Shown here in pieces: positions 1-5,273 of a DNA stretch of 5,291 bases (positions are counted from its first letter, which is position 1; the number at the start of each line of letters is the position of its first letter). The stretch comes from Bacteroidota bacterium (GTDB taxonomy: Bacteria; Bacteroidota; Bacteroidia; Bacteroidales; VadinHA17): contig DAOVLD010000150.1 in the NCBI GenBank assembly GCA_030631445.1, forward strand, positions 1-5,291. The letters are read 5' to 3'. The notes below the pieces were generated by a model that saw only the letters and a list, made by a program, of their open reading frames with translations, was not told the origin of the DNA and did no database searches. The position numbers were made by a program, and so were the translations under genes.

Positions 1-40
1 AAAAATTTAAAGATAAAGAAAATGATTTACAAATAGTGTT

Positions 41-69
41 AAAAAAAGCCCGCCATAGTTGGAGGGCTT
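41..69 (-). terminator. Intrinsic terminator of the lipoprotein gene
   Basis: Read on the minus strand, bases 69-61 and 54-46 form a stem (AAGCCC, one mismatch, CC paired with GG, one mismatch, GGGCTT) around a six-base loop at 55-60. It is followed directly by a run of seven T (complement of A41-A47). It lies about 25 nt past the stop codon of the lipoprotein gene at 94. The plus strand has no T-run after the stem, so it should act only on minus-strand transcription. Confidence 0.85.
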
Positions 70-93
70 GCCAAAATAGTAAAAAACAACAGT

Positions 94-1200
94 TTAATTT
101 ACCACGGTTGAATCTGTTGAGAATGTTATTGTCATTTGATTTATTTCGGACGGGGCCCAGGGGGTAAGTCCTGTCATGTTCATAAAATCTTGTGTAAAAC
201 CCTCATCATCAGGAACATTATTCGCGTTTGATACAAATCCCTGTTCGCCAGTAAAATATGCTGGTCCGACAGCCTTGGATAAATATATCTCTTTGATCTC
301 GTTAAGTATTGTCTGGTCAGTAACATTAGCGTAAACAATATCAATCTCATCGGACAAAACCTGATAAACACTGAAATCAACCCATATATTTGTCATATCG
401 GTTTGTAGTATTGTTGGCAATGCAATTCTGGCAATGGCAATATCTTTTAATACATCGTTCCTGGCCTGGAAACAGAAACACCTTCCGTTATTATGATTTT
501 CATTAAGAAGTGCCATGTGCGGATGGATAGAATTACCATACAAAGAAATAATATCACCATTTTTACCGGCAAGAAACTTAAGATTACTCATATATTGTCT
601 TGACGTTGAGTCTATTCTGGTAATGCTAACGATCATGATTTTGTCATAATCAGGATCATTTTCGCTATACTCAATCTTTATCATTGCATTGGGGTTTCTG
701 GTTGTGCTGAAATCAAATGCCCCGGGCTGAAGTATTGCAATAACTTCCAATGGATTTATGTTCCAGAATAACTGGAGTGCTGTTCCCAATTCTCCATCAC
801 TGACAGTAAGACAAAAATCCCATGTTGTATCATTAATACTGATATTTTCTTTAACCACAACATTTTTGTTTTTCCCGTCATAACTACTCTCATACGAAAA
901 GGTTGTTGAATGGTTAATGTTATGCTTTTTAAGACTTATCATCATATCCTGAACCAAATCAGCTGACAATTCTCCTAAATAGATAAAATTTCTCAAATGC
1001 ATGTAAATCTCTTCGCCTGTTAATGGGTCAACACCTAAAAAAGCGCTTTTATTTGAGCTTGAAACCGGAAAGCTAATGGCATCAGATATCCCAATGGTGA
1101 TATTATCAGGTAAAGAATCGCCCGATTCATTTTTACCACACCCCGAAAACACTATAGTTGACAAGATAATGATTACCGTAATTACTTTAATGTTTTTCAT
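94..1200 (-). CDS. Predicted lipoprotein of unknown function
   Basis: Encodes 368 residues. The N-terminus is a lipoprotein signal peptide: basic MKNIK, a hydrophobic core at residues 6-18, then the lipobox FSGC with the lipidated cysteine at residue 21. The mature protein should be anchored by this cysteine in the inner or outer membrane. The residues after it (GKNESGD) do not clearly match the acidic surface-export signals known in some Bacteroidota, so periplasm versus cell surface is undecided. The mature part looks globular, with alternating polar and hydrophobic stretches suggesting beta structure, cysteines at 130, 241 and 243 (a CFC pair), and no further membrane segment. I recognise no family and assign no function. 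It is probably a single-gene unit: it has its own candidate promoter and terminator, and the upstream outer-membrane protein gene ends in a terminator. The start at 1200 is chosen because the signal peptide begins there. Confidence 0.9.
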   Translation of the reverse strand: MKNIKVITVIIILSTIVFSGCGKNESGDSLPDNITIGISDAISFPVSSSNKSAFLGVDPLTGEEIYMHLRNFIYLGELSADLVQDMMISLKKHNINHSTTFSYESSYDGKNKNVVVKENISINDTTWDFCLTVSDGELGTALQLFWNINPLEVIAILQPGAFDFSTTRNPNAMIKIEYSENDPDYDKIMIVSITRIDSTSRQYMSNLKFLAGKNGDIISLYGNSIHPHMALLNENHNNGRCFCFQARNDVLKDIAIARIALPTILQTDMTNIWVDFSVYQVLSDEIDIVYANVTDQTILNEIKEIYLSKAVGPAYFTGEQGFVSNANNVPDDEGFTQDFMNMTGLTPWAPSEINQMTITFSTDSTVVN

Positions 1201-1225
1201 CTCTTTGGTTTTTTCGTTGAGAAAA

Positions 1226-1256
1226 CAAATTACAACATTATCACATATATTTCAAA
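1226..1256 (-). promoter_or_regulatory. Candidate promoter of the lipoprotein gene
   Basis: On the minus strand, TTTG (complement of 1253-1256) is followed after 20 nt by TAATTTG (complement of 1226-1232). This resembles the Bacteroidota promoter (TTTG at -33, TAnnTTTG at -7), but the -7 element is one base short of the consensus. It ends 25 nt before the start codon at 1200. In this AT-rich DNA a chance match is possible. Confidence 0.35.
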
Positions 1257-1313
1257 TTGATGTTTATTTATTTGAATAAAGTTGTTGTTGTAATTAAAAA
1301 TAAAGTAAATAAT

Positions 1314-1341
1314 CAGTCGGCAGTCCACAGTCGGCAGTCGG
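1314..1341. repeat. 7-bp tandem repeat, CAGTCGG x4
   Basis: Four heptamers in a row: CAGTCGG, CAGTCCA, CAGTCGG, CAGTCGG. They lie between the start of the lipoprotein gene and the terminator of the outer-membrane protein gene, are more GC-rich than their surroundings, and have no coding role. The rest of the 1257-1430 gap is AT-rich and shows nothing recognisable. Confidence 0.85.
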
Positions 1342-1432
1342 CAAAAAAGCAAAGTATAATGAGATTAGATATTATAAACATAAGACACTGAATAATTACA
1401 AAATAAAATATTTCCACAGTACTTTCCAACAT

Positions 1433-1463
1433 AAAAAAAGGTGCTGTTAAATCGCAGCACCTT
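1433..1463 (-). terminator. Intrinsic terminator of the sigma/anti-sigma/OMP unit
   Basis: A perfect 9-bp stem, AAGGTGCTG (1438-1446) with CAGCACCTT (1455-1463), encloses an 8-nt loop. On the minus strand it is followed by a run of seven T (complement of A1433-A1439). It starts about 23 nt beyond the stop codon of the outer-membrane protein gene at 1486, which marks the end of that transcription unit. Confidence 0.9.
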
Positions 1464-1485
1464 ATTCATTTATTTTTTTATAATT

Positions 1486-2397
1486 TTAAAAATCAGCAAG
1501 TATCAATCCTATAGAAACAGGATATAATTCAGGGCCCTGGCCGCTTTCAAACATTGGTGTTAAATTATAGGTTGCAAATATTTTCAATGCTCTGTATCCT
1601 ATTCTTGCAGTTACACCATACCTGAGAGGAGAAAGATTAAAATCATCATTGATTTTATCTTTTTGTTTTGAGCCGTCTTCTTTGTAGACAACCTTTGTAT
1701 GAGAACCAATTTTTAAACCACCAATTACCCCACCACTTATATGGATTCTTTTATAACCTGATACAGGTATCTGGAACTCAAGCAACAAAGGTACAGTTAA
1801 ATAAGTGGTTGCGAGTTTTGTTTTTTCGATAAATGTGCCGGCATCATATTCCAGTGACACAATTTCCCTTGTAACAGGATCCTTGATAATACTGTTATCC
1901 CCATCAAACCTATAATTATTGAATTCCAATCCCATCCCTGTTACCAAACCAATTTTGTCTGTTCCAAAACCAATGTCATACTGAAGTAAATTTAGATTTA
2001 CACACCATGAATTTCCGGTATTTAGTTCCATAAAACGGGCTTCGGCAGGAAGGGCTAATGAATAATCGGATGTAAGGTAATTATTCATACCTATTTCCAG
2101 TCCTTCCCAATGTCCTTTGAATTTTCTCCGGGATTTTGTGTGATTGTGTCGAAGTTCATCAAGTTCATCAAGCTCATCCAGATCAGTTATATCCACAGAT
2201 GTTCCTTTTTCTGAATCAACTATCTGAATTCCCTTTTTGCCTATGTTTACTGTTACTGTATCATCACCTTCAATGACCTTGACTATCTCTTTTTTACCAA
2301 TTTTAACAGTAACTGTATCACCTTGTCCATATATACCAATGGTAACACTAAAGACAAAGCATAACAGTAATAATGATATTTTTTTCATTTTTTTCAT
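1486..2397 (-). CDS. Outer-membrane beta-barrel protein, PorT-like
   Basis: Encodes 303 residues. A signal peptide is clear: lysine-rich MKKMKK, hydrophobic core at residues 7-22, probable cleavage after the YGQ at 23-25. Residues 26-60 contain a short repeated segment (DTVTV.IGKK twice), then an acidic linker at 73-82 (DEL three times) and a basic stretch at 83-94. From about residue 98 to the end, alternating residues, frequent Gly/Tyr/Phe and strand-like segments (WEGLEIGMNNYL, LVTGMGLEFNNY, YLTVPLLLEFQI, YGVTARIGYRAL, YPVSIGLILADF) ending in a C-terminal Phe indicate a small beta-barrel of the PorT/OmpW-like outer-membrane class common in Bacteroidota. The precise role is unknown. It is the third gene of the ECF sigma module, after a 68-nt gap holding a candidate second ECF promoter. 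An alternative start at Met4 (2388) would leave the signal peptide usable. Confidence 0.85.
   Translation of the reverse strand: MKKMKKISLLLLCFVFSVTIGIYGQGDTVTVKIGKKEIVKVIEGDDTVTVNIGKKGIQIVDSEKGTSVDITDLDELDELDELRHNHTKSRRKFKGHWEGLEIGMNNYLTSDYSLALPAEARFMELNTGNSWCVNLNLLQYDIGFGTDKIGLVTGMGLEFNNYRFDGDNSIIKDPVTREIVSLEYDAGTFIEKTKLATTYLTVPLLLEFQIPVSGYKRIHISGGVIGGLKIGSHTKVVYKEDGSKQKDKINDDFNLSPLRYGVTARIGYRALKIFATYNLTPMFESGQGPELYPVSIGLILADF
2152..2178. repeat. In-frame 9-bp tandem repeat inside the OMP gene
   Basis: Three consecutive 9-bp units, AAGTTCATC, AAGTTCATC and AAGCTCATC on the plus strand, read as DEL-DEL-DEL on the coding strand. A 9-bp period keeps the frame, so changes in copy number would only lengthen or shorten the acidic linker between the N-terminal segment and the barrel. 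Confidence 0.85.
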
Positions 2398-2430
2398 TTT
2401 GTTTTTTGTTTTTTGTTATGTCGGTAGTAG

Positions 2431-2456
2431 GACGGAAGTGCATTATGAAATGTTAC
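2431..2456 (-). promoter_or_regulatory. Candidate ECF-type promoter of the OMP gene
   Basis: On the minus strand, GTAAC (complement of 2452-2456; TGTAAC if extended by one base) is followed after exactly 17 nt by CGTC (complement of 2431-2434). It lies wholly in the 68-nt gap between the anti-sigma and outer-membrane protein genes, 33 nt before the start at 2397. The same two elements with the same spacing lie upstream of the sigma gene, and the flanking bases also agree (ACTnnCGTCnTA in both). AAC-containing -35 and CGT-containing -10 elements are typical of ECF sigma promoters in other phyla. Assignment to the local sigma factor is inference. Confidence 0.5.
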
Positions 2457-2465
2457 AGATGCCGG

Positions 2466-3572
2466 TTATTTATTTAATGACCGGGAGAAAGATACTGTGT
2501 TTGAATCAAATGCAAGGGCAATTAGATCACCCTCCTCGCTATATTCTTTATCTAACTCCATTTCCCATCCAACGATTTTGTTTACACCCCTGATACCTGC
2601 ATCTGCAATATCCCAGAGTGTGAATTTATTGGGATTTATCTTGTTTTTTTCCTCCTTCAATATTTCGCTTTTGAATGTTTTTACAGCCATTTGTGACAAG
2701 GTTAAATTATCATGGGTGTTTTCGACAACCTCAAGATCCTTTATAGGAACCAGTAAGGCAAGTATTGATTTTTCTGGCAGTGGGTTAATTTCCTTACGCT
2801 GAATCTTATTCAGGGTTAATTCTATAGTATCAGGCTTTAATAAACGATTTGATTTATCAAGTCCAATATATACATCTTGTGCAATAACCGGCTTTTCAAT
2901 AATCTTATTACTCCGGGGTTTAATTTCATGTTGTTTTGAATCACCGGGTTTATCATAAAGAATAATTTCTTTTTCAATATCTGTTTTGGTTTGATATTCC
3001 GGACCTGTTTGTAATTTTGTTTTAATGTTTGTTGTATCGGTTATTATTTTTGAGATTACAGTGTTTTCATTAGCATCAGGTTTGCTAATGAAAATATAAA
3101 GCGTTATAAGGATAATAATTGAGGCAGCAGCTGAAAAATACACCCAAACTTTGGGTGTAAAAATTCTGACAACAGAACTCTTTTTTAACGTTGATTTAAA
3201 ACCAAATGTATTTTTTTCAGGAATTAAACGGGTTTTTTTGTATAATTCAAATTCCCTGACCTTAAAAGGATTCTGTTGCAGCCAATTTTGAAATAATGTT
3301 GCTTCTTCTTCTGTCAGATCACCCTCCAGACTTGCTATACAAAGATCATTGAAATTTGAGTTACTTACCACAAACCTCTTCTTTAAAGGTGTTTTCGATA
3401 AAAATGAAATTTTACCGGGTTCGATTTTTATTTCCTCAAATTCATTCAGCTCTTCTTTTAGGTCGGGATTTTCTTCAAGAAAGGCCATTAGCTCAACAAC
3501 CTGATCAGGAGACAGTTTCCCATCCAGGTAGTCAATAAAAAATGATTCATAATTTTTCCTGCTAATGTCCAT
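2466..3572 (-). CDS. Membrane-spanning anti-sigma factor (FecR/RsiW-like position)
   Basis: Encodes 368 residues. The N-terminal cytoplasmic part consists of two tandem copies of a roughly 59-residue helical domain (residues 7-65 and 73-131) sharing the pattern N..…L.G.L….L..NP and ending in LKK; such domains resemble the sigma-binding domains of anti-sigma factors but lack the zinc-binding HxxxCxxC. One transmembrane helix follows at about 142-163. The remaining 200 residues are charged and probably periplasmic, ending in a more ordered segment (about 317-368, with FTLWDIADAGIRGVNKIVGWEMEL) that seems a conserved sensor or anchor. The expected role is to bind the ECF sigma factor and release it on an envelope signal. 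The gene starts 8 nt after the sigma stop codon, so the two are almost certainly co-transcribed and translationally close. No FecR-type sensor domain is recognised, so what it senses is unknown. Confidence 0.8.
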   Translation of the reverse strand: MDISRKNYESFFIDYLDGKLSPDQVVELMAFLEENPDLKEELNEFEEIKIEPGKISFLSKTPLKKRFVVSNSNFNDLCIASLEGDLTEEEATLFQNWLQQNPFKVREFELYKKTRLIPEKNTFGFKSTLKKSSVVRIFTPKVWVYFSAAASIIILITLYIFISKPDANENTVISKIITDTTNIKTKLQTGPEYQTKTDIEKEIILYDKPGDSKQHEIKPRSNKIIEKPVIAQDVYIGLDKSNRLLKPDTIELTLNKIQRKEINPLPEKSILALLVPIKDLEVVENTHDNLTLSQMAVKTFKSEILKEEKNKINPNKFTLWDIADAGIRGVNKIVGWEMELDKEYSEEGDLIALAFDSNTVSFSRSLNK

Positions 3573-3580
3573 AATGTTCT

Positions 3581-4066
3581 TTAAACTACTGCTTCAATAC
3601 TACCGATATATTCTTTCAAATATTGTCTTCCACGATATATATATACTTTTACCTGTGATTCGCTAAATCCGGTAATTTGGGAAATTTCCCTGTATGAATA
3701 TCCTTCATAATCTCTAAGCATTATAACTGAGCGCTGGTCTTCAGCCAGTTGATTTAACGCGCGATGTAAAACTTCATTCAAATCATTATATTGTTCGGTG
3801 TGTGAATGATCTTCCGGATTGACTTTGTCAAAATTTGTCTGCCGCTTGTCTTTTCTGATCATATCGATCATAGTATGATAAGCAGCTGAAAACAGATATG
3901 ATTTGGCTTTCAAGTATGAAATATCTGCTGCTTTTACCCACATTTTCTCAAACGTATCCTGTATAACATCTTTTGCTTTGTCCTCATCCCTGAGGTTTTT
4001 TAAGATGAAGCGATATACACCGTCAGAGAAATCATCTACACACCTGTTGTATTCTTCCGTGGTCAT
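3581..4066 (-). CDS. ECF-type RNA polymerase sigma factor
   Basis: Encodes 161 residues, the usual length for an ECF sigma factor with only regions 2 and 4. Region 2 spans about residues 10-75 and includes DVIQDTFEKMW (33-43), the core-binding and -10 recognition helix typical of the family, and SYLFSAAYHTMIDMIRKDKR (56-75). A short variable linker follows. Region 4 spans about 97-150, with LNQLAEDQRSVIMLRDYEGYSYREI and the helix-turn-helix at about 124-147 (SYREISQITGFSESQVKVYIYRGRQYL) for -35 recognition. It directs core RNA polymerase to a small set of promoters. It is the first gene of a unit with an anti-sigma-like gene 8 nt downstream and an outer-membrane protein gene after that. A candidate autoregulatory promoter lies 23 nt upstream of the start. 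Confidence 0.95.
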   Translation of the reverse strand: MTTEEYNRCVDDFSDGVYRFILKNLRDEDKAKDVIQDTFEKMWVKAADISYLKAKSYLFSAAYHTMIDMIRKDKRQTNFDKVNPEDHSHTEQYNDLNEVLHRALNQLAEDQRSVIMLRDYEGYSYREISQITGFSESQVKVYIYRGRQYLKEYIGSIEAVV

Positions 4067-4089
4067 TTGATATCAATATTCAGTTCTAA

Positions 4090-4115
4090 GACGATAGTAA
4101 TATAGAAAAAGTTAC
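4090..4115 (-). promoter_or_regulatory. Candidate autoregulated ECF promoter of the sigma gene
   Basis: On the minus strand, GTAAC (complement of 4111-4115) is followed after exactly 17 nt by CGTC (complement of 4090-4093), ending 23 nt before the sigma start codon. The arrangement resembles known ECF promoters of other phyla (for example TGTAAC-type -35 with CGTC or CGAC -10 elements) and is repeated before the outer-membrane protein gene. The leader would be short, about 15-20 nt. The -35 element is one arm of a small inverted repeat, AGTTAC-N7-GTAACT (4110-4128). Confidence 0.5.
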
Positions 4116-4162
4116 TTTCAATGTAACTATTTGGTACCTAAAGTTTAAAGCACCTAAAAATT

Positions 4163-4230
4163 AAAATGCCCAAAGTGCCTAAAATGTCTAGAATGCTTAA
4201 ATGACTAAATGCTAAAATGTCCAAAATGTT
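4163..4230. repeat. Degenerate 9-bp tandem array, AAARTGYCT-like
   Basis: About eight degenerate units in a row: AAAATGCCC, AAAGTGCCT, AAAATGTCT, AGAATGCTT, two shortened units, AAAATGTCC and AAAATGTT. Related copies (AAAGCACCT) precede it at 4147. The divergence and indels suggest an old, decaying array. It lies in the gap between the divergent sigma and TetR genes. Confidence 0.75.
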
Positions 4231-4258
4231 ACGAGTTACGGGTTGCGAGTTACGAGTT
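4228..4258. repeat. 7-bp tandem repeat, GTTACGA x4
   Basis: Four heptamers in a row, GTTACGA, GTTACGG, GTTGCGA and GTTACGA, followed by a partial unit. It begins exactly where the 9-bp array ends. Its sequence is unrelated to the CAGTCGG array at 1314 but it has the same period. Confidence 0.85.
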
Positions 4259-4286
4259 CGCCTTTTGCTCTTCTCTCTTCACTTCT

Positions 4287-4366
4287 GCCCACAGTGAAAT
4301 ATGCTCCTTCCCCCAGTGAAATATTGCTTCGCAATTTCACGGGGCAAGCGTCGCATTTCACGTGGC
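4287..4366. repeat. Long nested inverted repeat (two hairpins in one)
   Basis: The inner arms are CCCC-A-GTGAAA-TA-TTGC (4311-4326 plus closing bases) and GCAATTTCACGGGG (4331-4344), with a TTC loop at 4328-4330 and further pairs to 4307/4348. The outer arms are GTGAAATATGC (4294-4304, with a two-base bulge) and GCATTTCAC (4353-4361), extended by CCAC/GTGG on the outside. The left arm thus carries two copies of an AGTGAAATA..TGC unit and the right arm two of its complement. It has the shape of a small palindromic repetitive element and is much more GC-rich than its surroundings. There is no T-run suggesting a terminator. Confidence 0.7.
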
Positions 4367-4370
4367 AAGC

Positions 4371-4426
4371 TTTTGCCTTCTCTTCTTTCTTCACTTTTTA
4401 CTTTTTACTTTCTTTCTTTCTTCCTT
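4371..4426. repeat. Pyrimidine-rich tract with ACTTTTT heptamers
   Basis: This is an almost pure C/T stretch on the plus strand. It contains three 7-bp units (ACTTTTT, ACTTTTT, ACTTTCT at 4393-4413) followed by CTTT tetramers. A similar C/T-rich piece lies at 4261-4286, just before the nested hairpin. The following 4433-4570 is AT-rich and shows nothing I can name. Confidence 0.7.
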
Positions 4427-4574
4427 ACTCACCATACTTAACTTTATTTAACTTTAAGTACTGATTAATTACTATTATTCTTTTTTTTACATTTACTTTC
4501 AATAATTATGCAATTTTTTTTGTGTCTGTATATGAGGCTTTTATAGAGTTACAATAAAAAAAATTATAAAAAAA

Positions 4575-4606
4575 TTTGCAATCGTATACTAAATGGTTTA
4601 TCTTTG
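4575..4606 (+). promoter_or_regulatory. Bacteroidota-type promoter of the TetR gene
   Basis: TTTG at 4575-4578 is followed after 20 nt by TATCTTTG at 4599-4606, an exact match to the Bacteroidota -7 consensus TAnnTTTG with the -33 element at a normal distance. Transcription should begin at about 4610-4615, giving a leader of about 65-70 nt before the TetR start at 4680. Confidence 0.7.
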
Positions 4607-4622
4607 ACTTGCCGGTCAGTCA
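4605..4622. promoter_or_regulatory. Candidate TetR operator (autoregulation)
   Basis: TGACTTGCCGGTCAGTCA is an 18-nt palindrome centred on CC|GG, with seven of nine positions symmetric (TGACT..CC / GG..AGTCA). This form is common for operators of TetR-family repressors. It overlaps the last two bases of the -7 element and covers the expected transcription start, so a bound dimer would block initiation. Confidence 0.65.
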
Positions 4623-4679
4623 TAAACAGGCCCCGGCAACATTTTATCATAGCAAAGATCGGGAAAAAACAACAAATGT

Positions 4680-5255
4680 ATGGCGCCAAGAACATCAAAG
4701 CAGTTTGAGGAAATGCGGGAATCAAAACGGAAACTGATTATGGAATCAGCTTTAAAGCTTTTTGCAAGTCATGGGTTTTTCGATACCTCTGTAAATATGA
4801 TATCTAAAGATGCAGGGATTTCAAAAGGGTTAATGTATAACTATTTCAAAAGCAAAGAAGAGCTGCTGCGCTCTGTGGTATTACAGGGGATCAATAAATT
4901 CCTTGTATTATTTGATCCTGACCATGATGGTGTTCTTACAAAAACAGAATTGAAATTTTTTATTGAGGAAACTTTTCGTACAATAGAAACAGATATTTCC
5001 TTTTGGAAAATATACATTTCAGTACTATCCCAACCACAGGTCTTAAAAATAGTTGGGGAAAAATTTTGGGAGATAATTAATCCTGTTTACAAAATACTTG
5101 AGAATTATTTTGAAAAAAACAGGTTTAAAAATCCCAAAATCGAAACAAAATTTTTCGGAGCCTTAATGGACGGTATATGTATAAATTATATTCTTGATCC
5201 TGACAATTTTCCTCTTGAAGAAATAAAGAAGAAAGTAATTGAATTATATATATAA
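4680..5255 (+). CDS. TetR/AcrR-family transcriptional regulator with EF-hand-like loop
   Basis: Encodes 191 residues, the normal size for the family. The N-terminal DNA-binding domain (about residues 14-62) has the typical TetR pattern: RKLIMESALKLFASHGFFDTSV, then the helix-turn-helix ISKDAGISKGLMYNYFKSKEELL. The C-terminal ligand-binding domain has no family-defining motif that names its ligand; its end (ILDPDNFPLEEIKKKVIELY) is typical of Bacteroidota members. Residues 79-91, DPDHDGVLTKTEL, fit the canonical EF-hand calcium loop (D1, D3, D5, G6, L8, E12) between two predicted helices. The gene has its own promoter with an overlapping palindromic operator, so it probably represses itself and the gene starting 18 nt downstream. 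There is no clear Shine-Dalgarno sequence. Another ATG at 4676 is out of frame and closes after 10 codons, so 4680 is the supported start. Confidence 0.93.
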   Translation: MAPRTSKQFEEMRESKRKLIMESALKLFASHGFFDTSVNMISKDAGISKGLMYNYFKSKEELLRSVVLQGINKFLVLFDPDHDGVLTKTELKFFIEETFRTIETDISFWKIYISVLSQPQVLKIVGEKFWEIINPVYKILENYFEKNRFKNPKIETKFFGALMDGICINYILDPDNFPLEEIKKKVIELYI

Positions 5256-5273
5256 TCAGAAAATCAATAAAAA

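Noticed and set aside
180..380. Minus-strand frame of 66 codons inside the lipoprotein gene
   Set aside because: It is an out-of-frame shadow of the 368-residue lipoprotein, which has a clear signal peptide and stop near a terminator.
1076..1279. Plus-strand frame of 67 codons with a hydrophobic stretch
   Set aside because: The hydrophobic segment is the antisense reading of the lipoprotein signal peptide; there is no independent support.
1314..1341. Possible CRISPR remnant
   Set aside because: The repeats are 7 bp and directly adjoining, with no spacers; they form a simple tandem array, as does the array at 4228-4258.
2237..2593. Plus-strand reading frame of 118 codons
   Set aside because: It is antisense to the OMP signal-peptide region, the candidate promoter and the end of the anti-sigma gene, all of which have strong support on the minus strand.
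2497..2802. Plus-strand frames at 2497-2802 and 3356-3538
   Set aside because: Both are antisense shadows within the anti-sigma gene, without start signals or recognisable content.
4307..4348. Hairpin as a terminator for the gap
   Set aside because: Neither side has a run of T directly after the stem, and no gene ends nearby on either strand.
4243..4464. Plus-strand reading frame of 73 codons in the sigma-TetR gap
   Set aside because: It runs through the heptamer array, nested hairpin and pyrimidine tract. Its Ser/Phe/Leu-rich composition follows from the C/T-rich DNA, and there is no ribosome binding site or recognisable domain.
4676..4708. Ten-codon frame starting 4 nt before the TetR start codon (possible upstream peptide)
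   Set aside because: The overlapping ATG could compete with the TetR start, but nothing such as a ribosome binding site supports its use, and the peptide has no regulatory pattern.
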